Part shown: positions 16,684 through 25,472 of the stretch, in pieces
Position numbering within the stretch: position 1 is the first letter of the stretch
How the letters are laid out: each line of letters begins with the position of its first letter
Assembly (NCBI GenBank): GCA_964522015.1
Contig: CAZFST010000001.1
Location: 62,001-126,000, forward strand
Origin: QQWI01 sp964522015
GTDB lineage: Bacteria > Bacillota > Clostridia > Peptostreptococcales > Acidaminobacteraceae
DNA length: 64,000 nucleotides
Direction: 5' to 3'
Made by a program: the position numbers and the translations under genes
The notes under the pieces: model-generated
Database searches by the model: none
What the model was told of the DNA's origin: nothing
Seen by the model: only the letters and a program-made list of their open reading frames with translations

Positions 16684-17970
16684 CTAGTCGTTCGTCAATT
16701 TAAAATGCTCTAAAACGGCAAAGACCAAGCTGATGACAATTGAAGCAATGGTTGCAAGGGCCATACCTTTTAACGTAACGCTGCCAAATTTAACGGCAAT
16801 GCCACTAAGTCCGATGATTAAAACGGAGGATGAAAGGATTAAATTATGGGCTTTTGAATAATCTACTTTCTGTTCTACCAGCATACGAAGGCCTGAGGCT
16901 GCTATAACGCCAAAGAGTAACATGGAAACGCCACCCATTACCGGAAGCGGAATCGTTTTAATGATGGCGCTGAATTTACCAAAGAAAGCCAGACCGATAG
17001 AAATTACCGCAGCACCCACGATCACTCGAGAACTGTAAACCTTCGTAATGGCTAAAACACCAATATTCTCTCCGTAAGTTGTGGTTGGTACTGAGCCAAA
17101 CAGACCAGAAAGGGCTGTAGATAGACCATCGGAGAACATTGAACGATGAAGGCCTGGATCTTTGCGGAGCTCTTTGCCAACGATGTTTTCGGTGACGATT
17201 AAATGGCCGACATGTTCAGCGATGACCACCAATGATGCTGGAATAATTGTGATGATGGCGCCTAGGTTAAATGCTGGTGTATAACGTGTTGGGAATGCAA
17301 ACCAAGGTGCATTGGCAACTAATGTGAAGTCCACCATGCCAAGGAACATTGCTGCAATGTAGCCATAAAGGATGCCGATTAGAATAGGGATGATGGAGAA
17401 AAAACCTCTAAAGACCACGGAACCAATGATGATGACGGTTAGTGTTGAAAGGGAAAGGAAGATGACTTTTGGGTCTAGGGTTGTCAGTGCCACATAATTG
17501 CCATCTAAAAAGCCTGCCATTTGAGCGGCCACTGGTGCCAGTTCCAAACCGATGATGGCGACGATTGCGCCCATTGCAGCCGGTGGGAAAACCACGTCAA
17601 TCCATTTGATACCCGTATATTTGATGATGATGGCAACCAGCATGAAAATCAGACCAGAGGCGATAAATCCACCCAGTGCTGCTTCGTAGCTTTGTGCGCC
17701 CATAACGATAAAGACTGGTGATAAAAATGCGAAACTCGAACCGAGAAAGGCTGGAATCTTGCCCTTAGTAATAAAATAGTAGAGAATGGTGCCAATGCCG
17801 TTCATTAAAAGAACAGTGGCAGGGTCGATCTTAAAGAGAAAAGGGACTAATACAGAAGCGCCAAACATTGCGAATAAATGCTGCAAACTCAGTGGAATGC
17901 TCTCTAAAAGGGGTAATTTTTCTTCAACACCGATAATTCTTCTCTGGTTTTTGCTTTGTGGTTTACTCAT
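16684..17970 (-). CDS. uraA: uracil permease (NCS2 family)
   Basis: A 428-residue proton-coupled nucleobase transporter with about 14 membrane segments. The uracil-type signatures are clear: AEHVGH with its conserved glutamate (about residue 250), and the TTTYGENIGVLA segment (about 300), whose glutamate binds the base in UraA. The leader carries a PyrR-type RNA hairpin directly before the ribosome binding site, which independently supports uracil rather than xanthine as substrate. It is monocistronic, with its own terminator. Confidence 0.92.
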   Translation of the reverse strand: MSKPQSKNQRRIIGVEEKLPLLESIPLSLQHLFAMFGASVLVPFLFKIDPATVLLMNGIGTILYYFITKGKIPAFLGSSFAFLSPVFIVMGAQSYEAALGGFIASGLIFMLVAIIIKYTGIKWIDVVFPPAAMGAIVAIIGLELAPVAAQMAGFLDGNYVALTTLDPKVIFLSLSTLTVIIIGSVVFRGFFSIIPILIGILYGYIAAMFLGMVDFTLVANAPWFAFPTRYTPAFNLGAIITIIPASLVVIAEHVGHLIVTENIVGKELRKDPGLHRSMFSDGLSTALSGLFGSVPTTTYGENIGVLAITKVYSSRVIVGAAVISIGLAFFGKFSAIIKTIPLPVMGGVSMLLFGVIAASGLRMLVEQKVDYSKAHNLILSSSVLIIGLSGIAVKFGSVTLKGMALATIASIVISLVFAVLEHFKLTND

Positions 17971-17975
17971 TGTTT

Positions 17976-18006
17976 CCTCCTTGTTGTCTCTCTGGACAAA
18001 TTAAAG
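17976..18006 (-). promoter_or_regulatory. PyrR-type RNA-binding hairpin overlapping the uraA ribosome binding site
   Basis: On the minus strand, TTGTC-CAGAGA-GACAA (17999-17984) forms a stem with the hexaloop CAGAGA, the terminal loop of PyrR binding loops. Below an AAT/C internal bulge, CTTT can pair with AAGG. That AAGG is the first half of the AAGGAGG ribosome binding site (17982-17976), five bases before the ATG. PyrR bound to this hairpin would hide the ribosome binding site when UMP is plentiful. The RNA elements are seen; PyrR action is inferred from the known family. Confidence 0.75.
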
Positions 18007-18052
18007 TATAGGCCTCAACTAGTTTTACATAATCAAACCATGAAGTCAAGGT

Positions 18053-18090
18053 AAAAATAGTGAATGTAGTATAAACAAAAATAGTGAATG
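18053..18090. repeat. 14-bp direct repeat upstream of uraA
   Basis: AAAAATAGTGAATG occurs at 18053-18066 and 18077-18090, a period of 24 bases, in the gap between the uracil permease and the ABC exporter. Its role is unknown. Confidence 0.6.
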
Positions 18091-18130
18091 AGACATGGGG
18101 GGGAATGATATTCAGCCAGGGCGAGGGCCA

Positions 18131-18178
18131 CCAAGCAGTGTTGTGCGGCAACACCCAAGCAGTGTTGTGCGGCAACAC
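18131..18178. repeat. two exact tandem copies of a 24-bp hairpin unit
   Basis: 18131-18154 and 18155-18178 are identical. Each copy contains GTGTTG-TGCGG-CAACAC, which can fold into a six-base-pair hairpin. The pair lies one base beyond the stop of the minus-strand ABC exporter gene. No T-run follows, so it is not a classic terminator; it might protect the 3' end of the mRNA. Confidence 0.85.
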
Positions 18179-18179
18179 C

Positions 18180-19970
18180 TTAAGCGAATTGGGCGTGGTA
18201 GAGGGCGCTATAGTGTCCGCCTCGGGTGAGCAGGTCCTGGTGCTGGCCTTTTTCCACAATATTGCCGTCTTTCACCACTAAGATCACGTCGGCATCTTGA
18301 ATGGTGGACAAGCGATGTGCAATGACAAAGCAGGTTTTACCCTTCATCAATTGGCGCATGGCAGCTTGAATATGCTTTTCGGTACTGGTATCCACATTGG
18401 ATGTCGCTTCGTCTAAAATCAATAGGCTTGCATCCAAGAGCATGGCCCGTGCAATGGTTAGAAGCTGCTTTTGCCCTTGGGAGATATTGATGCCATCCTC
18501 ATCAAGGGGGGTATCGTACCCTTTTGGCAGTTGGGAAATGTACTGGTGTATTTTTGCTGCCTTTGCTACTCTGTGGACATCTTCTAGGGTAGCGCTGGGG
18601 TGACCATAAGCGATATTCTCGTAAATCGTTCCCCCAAAGAGCCAAGTATCTTGAAGGACCATGGCAAAGGATTTTCTCAGGCTCAAACGGGTAGCTTGTC
18701 TGATATCCACACCGTCTAGGGTGATTCGGCCAGAAACGGGATCGTAAAACCGCATCAATAGATTGGTAAGGGTGGTTTTACCAGCCCCTGTGGGGCCAAC
18801 GATTGCCACAAGACTCCCTGGAGTCACCTCTAAGTTAAAATCGCGAATAACAATTTGGTCTTTTTCGTAACCAAAATGGACATGCTCAAAGTTTACTTGA
18901 CCTTCTACAGCTTCAAAGTGATGGGCATTTGGGATGTCATCGATTTCAGGTTTTTCATCTAAGAGTCTAAAAACCCGTTCAGCAGCAGCACTAACCGACT
19001 GAAGTTCGCTGATGATATTGGCCATTTCATTGATTGGCCCAGAAAACTTACGGGAGTATAGCACAAAAGAGGACATATTACCAAGGGTGATGCGGCTTAG
19101 TAAAAACAGGATGGCTCCAAAGATACTGACAAGGGCCAGGGAAATATTATTGATGAAATTCACCGAGGGTCCAACGGTACTGCTATAGTATTCAGCTTGG
19201 AAATAAGCCTCGACGGCATCTTCATTTTTAACATCAAACCGACCAATCATGGTGTCTTCTTGGTGGTAGGCTTTAATCACCTTTTGCCCAGTGATCATCT
19301 CTTCAACAAAGCCATTGAGGGCCCCCAGTTTACCAGACCGGTTCTTGAACAGGGGACGGACCTTGTTGGCCATATACCTGGTGTAATAATACGATAGGGG
19401 AATTGTGATGACAAACACCAATACCAAAACAGGTGAAATAAAAAGCATCATCCCAAGGGAGACCACAACGGTTAAAATACTGGTCAAAATTTGAATCATA
19501 TCATTGGAAAGAGATGTGTTAATGGTGTCGATGTCGTAGGTGATTCGGGAAATCAAATCACCGGTTTGGTGCTTGTCAAAATAGCTAACAGGCAGCTCGG
19601 AGAGCTTTTTAAACACATCACGACGCATATTGGCGGACACCCGTTGGCTCAGGGACTGCATTAAAATTGCTAAGCAATAGCCCAAGACAGAGGACAAGAC
19701 ATAAAAAACACCCATCAGGACACAGAAGTAAATGACCCGGTCAAAATTGACTGCGTTTTCTCCGGGGGTAATGGCATCAATGGCATAACCGGAGAGCATG
19801 GGGCCTACGAGTGAGAGCATATTAGACGAGAGTGTCAACACAATCGCTAAGAGCAAACGCCATTTAAAGAAATAGAGATAGCGCCAAAGGCGGCCCAAAA
19901 AGGCATACTTAGCTGGTGCGGGCTTATCTTTGGAGGGCTTAGCTGGTGCTGGTGACGTTGACTTTTGCAT
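18180..19970 (-). CDS. ABC exporter, subunit with canonical Walker B (heterodimer partner)
   Basis: A 596-residue exporter half: six membrane helices (about residues 35-330), then an ATPase domain. Walker A is GPTGAGKTT and Walker B is LLILDEATSNVD with the catalytic glutamate. The signature is altered to ISQGQ. Its partner upstream has the reverse pattern, as in heterodimeric exporters such as TM287/288 or BmrCD. The start is set at 19970 by GGAGG at 19976-19980; it overlaps the partner gene by 32 bp. Likely role: multidrug or lipid/peptide export under the MarR regulator. Confidence 0.9.
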   Translation of the reverse strand: MQKSTSPAPAKPSKDKPAPAKYAFLGRLWRYLYFFKWRLLLAIVLTLSSNMLSLVGPMLSGYAIDAITPGENAVNFDRVIYFCVLMGVFYVLSSVLGYCLAILMQSLSQRVSANMRRDVFKKLSELPVSYFDKHQTGDLISRITYDIDTINTSLSNDMIQILTSILTVVVSLGMMLFISPVLVLVFVITIPLSYYYTRYMANKVRPLFKNRSGKLGALNGFVEEMITGQKVIKAYHQEDTMIGRFDVKNEDAVEAYFQAEYYSSTVGPSVNFINNISLALVSIFGAILFLLSRITLGNMSSFVLYSRKFSGPINEMANIISELQSVSAAAERVFRLLDEKPEIDDIPNAHHFEAVEGQVNFEHVHFGYEKDQIVIRDFNLEVTPGSLVAIVGPTGAGKTTLTNLLMRFYDPVSGRITLDGVDIRQATRLSLRKSFAMVLQDTWLFGGTIYENIAYGHPSATLEDVHRVAKAAKIHQYISQLPKGYDTPLDEDGINISQGQKQLLTIARAMLLDASLLILDEATSNVDTSTEKHIQAAMRQLMKGKTCFVIAHRLSTIQDADVILVVKDGNIVEKGQHQDLLTRGGHYSALYHAQFA

Positions 19971-21675
19971 TTGAACCTCCAATCTGAATATCGCTGATTT
20001 GGGCATATTCTTGGCAGCTCTCTAAGAGTTCTTGGTGGGTGCCGGCTCCAATGATTCGACCCTGATCAAGCACCAAAATCTGATTGGCGTGCATAATGGA
20101 GCTGATACGCTGTGCTACAATCACCGTGGTGGTTTTACTGAATTCCTGTTGGATAGCACCTCTGAGATTGGCATCAGTGCCATAATCAAGGGCGCTTGAA
20201 GCATCGTCCAAAATCAAGATTTCGGGTTTTCCCATCAGGGCTCTAGAAATCAGTAGGCGCTGTTTTTGACCGCCGCTAAGATTGGCCCCTTTAATGGTTA
20301 GCTGGTGATCAAACCGTTCATCCAAGGTATTGATAAAAGGCCCCGCTTGAGCAAGAGAAGCGTATAGTTCTAAATCTTCATCGGTGACATCTCGACCAAA
20401 GGCGATATTTTCTGCAATGGTATCTGCAAAAAGAATATCATCTTGAAAGACAATCCCAAAGAGGGTGTGTAGTTTTGCTTTTTGAATGGCCTTTATGTTG
20501 CAGCCATTGATTCTGATTGCCCCTTGATCCACGTCGTAAAATCGCATCAATAGTTTGATAAGACTAGACTTACCACTGCCTGTGGCCCCTATAATCCCCA
20601 GGGTTTCCCCTTGCATGACCTTGAAATTGATGTCATGCAAATTGGGTTCATTTTTATAATATGAAAAACTCACATGATCAAATTCAATATGGGCATCGGT
20701 TGCAATGGGCGCTTCATCGGTGACTAAAAGGTCTTCGGGTGTGTCTAAAACTTCAATAATCCGAGCAAAGCTTGCACCGCCCTTTGAGGCCAAGATGAAA
20801 ATCCGGCTGATGGACAGCATGGCATTTAAGATTAGGGTAAAATAGGTTAAGAAGGCGATGATAACGCCGGGTTTGATATGGCCTGCATTTACGCGATAGG
20901 CACCCACTAGAATAACAAGGCTCAGGCCCATATTCAGCATAAGATTCATCAAGGGATTGGTAATGGCCATGGTCATCCCAACCCGTTTTTCGGCTTTCCT
21001 GACGGTATGATTGACGCCGAAAAACCGTTCTTTCTCGTAATCAAGTTTTGACAAGGCTTTGATGATTCTGACACCGGTGATGTTTTCTCTTAGGATGCAC
21101 ACCATTTGGTCTACGTTTTTTTGTAAGGCCTGGTACAGCGGTATGCCACGTTTGGAAACGCCAATCACTAAAATGGCGATGAGGGGTTGTATACCGATGA
21201 GAACCATAGCCAAGACTGGATCAAGGGCTAGGGTGACGAGGACGCCCCCTAAAAGAAGGATGGGGGCCCGGACTCCCAGGCGCTGCATCATGCCAATGAG
21301 ATGGTGGACGTGATACGTGTCGGAGGTTAACCTGGAGATCAAAGACGGTAAAGTGAAGTGGTCGATTTGCTCACTTGAAAGATAGGTGATTTTAGCAAAA
21401 AGATCGTGGCGGATTGTCTGAATGGCATCCCTGGCAACCTTAGAGGCCATGCGGTTAGCAATGACATTGCCCACAAGGCCAATGATGCCACAGAGCATCA
21501 TGATAAAGCCCCATATGACCACCAGGGAAATATTTTCTGTAGGCACAACTTGATCAATCATATATGCGAGAATCCAAGGTATAAAAAGGTCCATCATGGT
21601 GCCTACAAATTTTATAAAAAGTCCAAATGACATCGCCCCAAGATATGGTTTCAAATACTGAAAAAATCTTTTCAT
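19939..21675 (-). CDS. ABC exporter, subunit with degenerate Walker B (heterodimer partner)
   Basis: A 578-residue exporter half with six N-terminal helices and an ATPase domain. Walker A is GATGSGKSS and the signature is a canonical LSGGQKQR. The Walker B end reads LILDDASSALD, with aspartate where the catalytic glutamate should be. With the partner's ISQGQ signature this builds one inactive and one active ATP site, the standard asymmetry of such pairs. The start codon overlaps the MarR stop (ATGA), so the regulator and both transporter halves form one operon. Confidence 0.92.
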   Translation of the reverse strand: MKRFFQYLKPYLGAMSFGLFIKFVGTMMDLFIPWILAYMIDQVVPTENISLVVIWGFIMMLCGIIGLVGNVIANRMASKVARDAIQTIRHDLFAKITYLSSEQIDHFTLPSLISRLTSDTYHVHHLIGMMQRLGVRAPILLLGGVLVTLALDPVLAMVLIGIQPLIAILVIGVSKRGIPLYQALQKNVDQMVCILRENITGVRIIKALSKLDYEKERFFGVNHTVRKAEKRVGMTMAITNPLMNLMLNMGLSLVILVGAYRVNAGHIKPGVIIAFLTYFTLILNAMLSISRIFILASKGGASFARIIEVLDTPEDLLVTDEAPIATDAHIEFDHVSFSYYKNEPNLHDINFKVMQGETLGIIGATGSGKSSLIKLLMRFYDVDQGAIRINGCNIKAIQKAKLHTLFGIVFQDDILFADTIAENIAFGRDVTDEDLELYASLAQAGPFINTLDERFDHQLTIKGANLSGGQKQRLLISRALMGKPEILILDDASSALDYGTDANLRGAIQQEFSKTTTVIVAQRISSIMHANQILVLDQGRIIGAGTHQELLESCQEYAQISDIQIGGSNAKVNVTSTS

Positions 21676-22115
21676 AGGGTATCCTCTAAATTGCCTGATG
21701 CAACCAGTTCTGCATTTTTAAGAACCTGTTGCATCAGTGCAAATAATTGTTCTTTTTGACTATCTTCTAGCCCTGCAAGTATTAGCTGATTCCAAGATCC
21801 TAACACTTCAAGGACCCTAGGATAAGCCTCGATGGCTTTATCAGTCGGGAAGATTTGAATACGTCTGCGGTTGGTAGGGTCTTGCCGTCTGGTGATAAAT
21901 CCGCCAGCTTCAAGTAGGTTGAGTTGCCGTGTGACGTTACTTTTATTGATTAGTAGTGACTTAGCGATTTGATTTTGTGAGATTCCTGGGTCCCTACATA
22001 CAGCTAAAATATAACTGTGCTGAGTCCCAGTTAAACCAATTTCAGCAAAGGCCGAATCTCGATAGAGTACAGCACAACGGGTGGTGCGGCCGATGAGTTT
22101 CATAATGGGTTCCAT
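21672..22115 (-). CDS. MarR-family transcriptional regulator
   Basis: A 147-residue winged-helix regulator. LTGTQHSYILAVCRDPGISQ and INKSNVTRQLNLLEAGGFI (about residues 30-75) form the helix-turn-helix, and TNRRRIQIFPT is the wing. The ATG at 22115 has GAAGG in place; an upstream TTG does not. It is the first gene of the exporter operon and has a palindrome in its leader, so it likely represses itself and the exporter until an effector binds. Confidence 0.9.
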   Translation of the reverse strand: MEPIMKLIGRTTRCAVLYRDSAFAEIGLTGTQHSYILAVCRDPGISQNQIAKSLLINKSNVTRQLNLLEAGGFITRRQDPTNRRRIQIFPTDKAIEAYPRVLEVLGSWNQLILAGLEDSQKEQLFALMQQVLKNAELVASGNLEDTL

Positions 22116-22142
22116 AATATGACCTTCTTTCAAATTTGCACA

Positions 22143-22156
22143 GTTGCATGCGCAAC
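22143..22156. promoter_or_regulatory. palindromic operator ahead of the MarR-ABC operon
   Basis: GTTGC-ATGC-GCAAC is a perfect inverted repeat. It lies 10-23 bases downstream of the predicted transcription start and 28 bases before the MarR start codon, a position suited to repression. MarR binding is inferred. Confidence 0.6.
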
Positions 22157-22172
22157 ATTTCGATTCTCTAAA

Positions 22173-22201
22173 AGGTTACCACTTAGAAAATCCTGTGTCA
22201 A
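22173..22201 (-). promoter_or_regulatory. promoter of the MarR-ABC operon
   Basis: On the minus strand, a perfect TTGACA (22201-22196), a 17-base spacer and TAACCT (22178-22173). The -10 is weak. Confidence 0.5.
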
Positions 22202-22346
22202 TCAATGATTTGGGTGTCATAAGAGAAATTCCAGGTTAAATTCATGATAAGCCGTGAAAATAATTGAAATAAGCTGAATATTTTGTCTGAATTCGGCTAT
22301 AATAGAAAGTAAGAATATAAGGATGTTACTTTTATGGGGGAAGCGT

Positions 22347-23414
22347 ATGTATTGGTGGACTGAATTATTAGAAGAAGTTTTTGAAGATCATGCCACTGAG
22401 GTTTATTTGACTGCAGGTGGTGGGGTTTTAAAGCGGATAAGTGGTGCACTTCAACCGGCACGTTGCAAACCAGAACCACTTTCTAGCTCAGATATTGAAC
22501 ATGTCGTGACTTTATTATTGTCAACAGACCAACAAATTCAACTTGAGTTTGAGAACTTTGTATTAACCCGTTATGTCCACGAAAAAATTGGACGGTGTCG
22601 GGTAGTGGTGACCCGTCAAAGAAATACCTATAGTGTCACCTTACGGCTGTACCATTCTGCTGAACGGTTGCAAGCTTACCCAATTACAAAAACCCTTGAA
22701 AATCTGACGCGGATTCAAGAAGGGTTAATCGTGATTGGTGGGTTGGCCCATTCAGGACGGTCTACGATTTGTGCACAGCTCATGATGCATATCAACGATG
22801 AAAGACCCAGCTATATGGTTAGCCTTGAACAAACTTTGTCTTATTTGATGCCCCACCGTAAAGCTTTAATCAATCAGCGTGAGGTTGGACTAGATATACC
22901 AAGTTATCACGAGGGTATTCGTGCTTGCGTTTACGAGAATGCCGATGTGATTGTAATAGACGACTATACGGATTCCCTGGCAGTGGACGAAGCTTTGACA
23001 CTTGCTATGCAAGGGCGTTTAGTAATTTTCACACTCAAAGCTAAAAATGCCAGTCAAGCCATGCAACAATTATTGGCCACAGGAGATCCCCAGCACGCTG
23101 CTTACCGCAGACATCTTCTACAATCAGCTCTTCGGGCAATTGTGATTCAACAACTGATTGTGGATCAAAATGACCTTCTGTTACCACTTTATGAAGTGGT
23201 CTATAACAATCAGGCGGTACAGTCCTTAATCGAAACAGGTACCGTGAAATCAATCAATGATGTCATTTTGCGTTATACTAAAATGGGCATGTGCGACTTT
23301 GATACATCCTTAGCCGAGCTAGTTTTGGCCAATAGAATTTCTAAAAACAGAGCACTTACCATGATTGATAGCATGACTAATTTTGAAATGGCATTAGCAA
23401 AAGCGTTACCTTGA
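22347..23414 (+). CDS. degenerate PilT/GspE-like secretion ATPase
   Basis: A 355-residue relative of PilT, the type IV pilus retraction ATPase. The N-terminal domain matches the family (ATEVYLTAGGGVLKRISGAL for the usual ASD-HL..G..P..R-dG-L). The nucleotide motifs are eroded. Walker A reads GGLAHSGRST, with arginine for lysine; the Walker B region is ADVIVIDDYTD; the His-box region reads GRLVIFTLKAKNA without the histidines. ATPase activity is therefore doubtful. No other pilus gene lies nearby. GGGGGAA supports the ATG at 22347 rather than 22323. A TATAAT lies at 22298-22303. Confidence 0.75.
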   Translation: MYWWTELLEEVFEDHATEVYLTAGGGVLKRISGALQPARCKPEPLSSSDIEHVVTLLLSTDQQIQLEFENFVLTRYVHEKIGRCRVVVTRQRNTYSVTLRLYHSAERLQAYPITKTLENLTRIQEGLIVIGGLAHSGRSTICAQLMMHINDERPSYMVSLEQTLSYLMPHRKALINQREVGLDIPSYHEGIRACVYENADVIVIDDYTDSLAVDEALTLAMQGRLVIFTLKAKNASQAMQQLLATGDPQHAAYRRHLLQSALRAIVIQQLIVDQNDLLLPLYEVVYNNQAVQSLIETGTVKSINDVILRYTKMGMCDFDTSLAELVLANRISKNRALTMIDSMTNFEMALAKALP

Positions 23415-23451
23415 TGCACTTAACTTAATCAAGAATGATATTACCTAATAG

Positions 23452-23482
23452 AAAAGCCTCCCTAATATTGGGAGGCTTTTTG
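23452..23482 (+). terminator. intrinsic terminator
   Basis: AAAAGCCTCCC pairs with GGGAGGCTTTT around a short loop, followed by more T. It ends the PilT-like gene and faces the converging secreted-protein gene. Confidence 0.88.
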
Positions 23483-23519
23483 TTGGATTCTCTTGTGATT
23501 TTTCATCTTGATGACAGTA

Positions 23520-24653
23520 TTATTTTGTTTCATTGACAATATTAAAAAAAAGTTGCTGAACCACTTGTCGTTCCACTTTTGTCAATTGTCTCTTGTCATC
23601 ATAAAACTCCTTGAGAATCTGGGTTCTAAAAGCTATAAACCCTGTAAAAGAAGTTTTGAAAAACTCTGGACGACTGGAAAAATGGGATAGTTGGCCTTCG
23701 CAAAACAGTTTAATCAAGTGATCAAATGACCGGGTCCCTCCAAAATGCAGTTTGTAAATGAGTTCCCTATTGGCAAGGTCTGCATTTATGTAATAGTCTT
23801 TGATGGTTTTGGAAAGCAAGGCCCTTTGAGTTGTTAGTTTTCGGGCAATCAGGGTGCCGTCAATATTAGCTAGATAATCGGAGCGGCTAAAGTGAGAAGG
23901 GGATTCGGAGAGGAGTAATTTGCCTGTGGCGTCGGCATCCATTGTGCCGTCTAGTGAGAAAATGACATCTGCATAAAAGCTGAGAAGGTCCCCGCCAGTT
24001 GAAAAAGCCAGATCGTAGAATGGTTCGCAAGGGTTTTCTGCTAGTGGTACTTCATTTAGGGACTTTTCGTTCAATGGGATTTCACCAATTTGACTGGTGT
24101 AAATGTCTACAACCGCCAGCATGTGAGACCAATCGACGGCCGCTTTTGTTTGTGTGTCTTGCCAAAGGGCTACATCTGAAAGGGCTAAAAGTTGTGTCAT
24201 TTCTTTTTGTTTTGGGTGGTTTACTGTGGTCAAAGCATTGATTAATGGCTGTGGCATTGTTCCTGCGAAATTAGCCCAAATCATGGCCTCAATAGGTTTG
24301 ATTTTTTGACCATATCGGTTTTGTCTAAAAAATGCCAATGTTGCTTGGTTAATCTCATGAGGATCATGTGTTTGCAGTATTTCTGAGATGATTTGTTCAG
24401 TACTTTCTACGGTTTGAATCAGTGCTAGCTGCTGTGGCTCTAATGTTTTGGGAAACTTATGGGCAAACTCAAGCATCGTTGATTTTAAGGGTGTCAGCAG
24501 AAAACTGGCTTCAAAAATAGTCAGTTCTTCTGGGAGTCCCAATGGGGCAGTGGTAGATTCTAAGCCGTAGCTACTTGATGTTAATCCGATCACTGCAATG
24601 GATATAGCCAGCATTTTTCTTAGGGTTTTAGGATATTTAGAATACATTATCAT
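23520..24653 (-). CDS. predicted secreted protein of unknown function
   Basis: A 377-residue protein with a signal peptide: a basic start (YSKYPKTLRK), a hydrophobic core (MLAISIAVIGL) and a likely cleavage after SSSYG. The mature part is mostly helical by appearance and has single D-rich stretches (SLDGTMDADATG, about residue 250) but no motif I recognise. There is no cell-wall anchor or lipobox. GAGG precedes the ATG at 24653; an ATG two codons later is an alternative. It is transcribed toward the PilT-like gene and has no obvious operon partner. Confidence 0.7.
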   Translation of the reverse strand: MIMYSKYPKTLRKMLAISIAVIGLTSSSYGLESTTAPLGLPEELTIFEASFLLTPLKSTMLEFAHKFPKTLEPQQLALIQTVESTEQIISEILQTHDPHEINQATLAFFRQNRYGQKIKPIEAMIWANFAGTMPQPLINALTTVNHPKQKEMTQLLALSDVALWQDTQTKAAVDWSHMLAVVDIYTSQIGEIPLNEKSLNEVPLAENPCEPFYDLAFSTGGDLLSFYADVIFSLDGTMDADATGKLLLSESPSHFSRSDYLANIDGTLIARKLTTQRALLSKTIKDYYINADLANRELIYKLHFGGTRSFDHLIKLFCEGQLSHFSSRPEFFKTSFTGFIAFRTQILKEFYDDKRQLTKVERQVVQQLFFNIVNETK

Positions 24654-24867
24654 GATAGGCCTCGTTAGGAAGGTGCACAGGGATGGAGATAGGAGAACGG
24701 AAAAGTCAATTTTACTGTTAGTATACACCCAACTGGGAGCCGTGCCAACCTGTCCATGTTATAGGGGTATGATTTAGCATAAAATTAAGGTATGATAGTT
24801 GAAGATACGTTGATTTTTAAAATTAAACTTTTAATATTGAGAGCCATAATAATGGGAGCGATATTCG

Positions 24868-25359
24868 ATGATCATATATAAAAAGGCTTCACGTAATGAC
24901 TTAGATGGTATTTATGACTTCTGTCAAAAATTGATTGTAGAAGCTGTTCAAATGAGCTTTGTTGATGTTACTAATCCTGAGGTTCTTGAATCCTGGTTTG
25001 AAAAATCAGAGTACGACATGTATATTGGGGTTTTAGAAGAATCCCCTCATAATGTGGTGGGAATGCTGCGAACGAAGGTTGGTAGCGGGGATCAGTCACA
25101 CTCTATCTATTTATCCTGTGCGGTGGATCCTGAATATCGAAATAATTCAATTGCCACTGAAGTCACTAATTTTGGATTAGCTGATCAAAAGGAACAGGGC
25201 ATCTTAATTGCACGAACATTGATTTTCGATTGGAATACCCTCTCCATAAAAACCATCGAAAAATGTGGTTTTACTTGTTCTGGCCGTGTGGTTATGGTCA
25301 TTATTGATCCCGTTACAGGTAAACCTGTTGATGATCTGATTTACTATAAGATCCTATAA
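24868..25359 (+). CDS. GNAT-family N-acetyltransferase
   Basis: A 163-residue protein with the GNAT order: an N-terminal strand-helix (IIYKKASRNDLDGIYDF), a central HSIYLSCAVDPEYRNNSIATEV segment holding the acetyl-CoA loop region, and a C-terminal NTLSIKTIEKCGFTCSGRV typical of the last helix and strand. The substrate cannot be told. It is a single gene with GGGAGCG before the start. Confidence 0.78.
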   Translation: MIIYKKASRNDLDGIYDFCQKLIVEAVQMSFVDVTNPEVLESWFEKSEYDMYIGVLEESPHNVVGMLRTKVGSGDQSHSIYLSCAVDPEYRNNSIATEVTNFGLADQKEQGILIARTLIFDWNTLSIKTIEKCGFTCSGRVVMVIIDPVTGKPVDDLIYYKIL

Positions 25360-25472
25360 GTCTGATTCTATCTTAAACCATGCTTGGCTTGTGGTCGCTT
25401 ATATGTTAAAATATATGGTATGCATATGTTTTATTGAGTAATTAGATTACATATCATTTAAACTATGAAAGA

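Noticed and set aside
16672..16685. Palindrome AGTGACTAGTCACT at the end of uraA
   Set aside because: It overlaps the stop codon, has no neighbouring promoter and is short. The real terminator lies just beyond it.
18131..18178. Possible minimal CRISPR-like repeat
   Set aside because: The two copies abut with no spacer, there are only two, and no cas genes are present.
17963..18259. 98-residue minus-strand frame across the uraA leader
   Set aside because: It crosses the PyrR-type hairpin, the tandem repeats and the end of the ABC exporter gene, and has no family resemblance.
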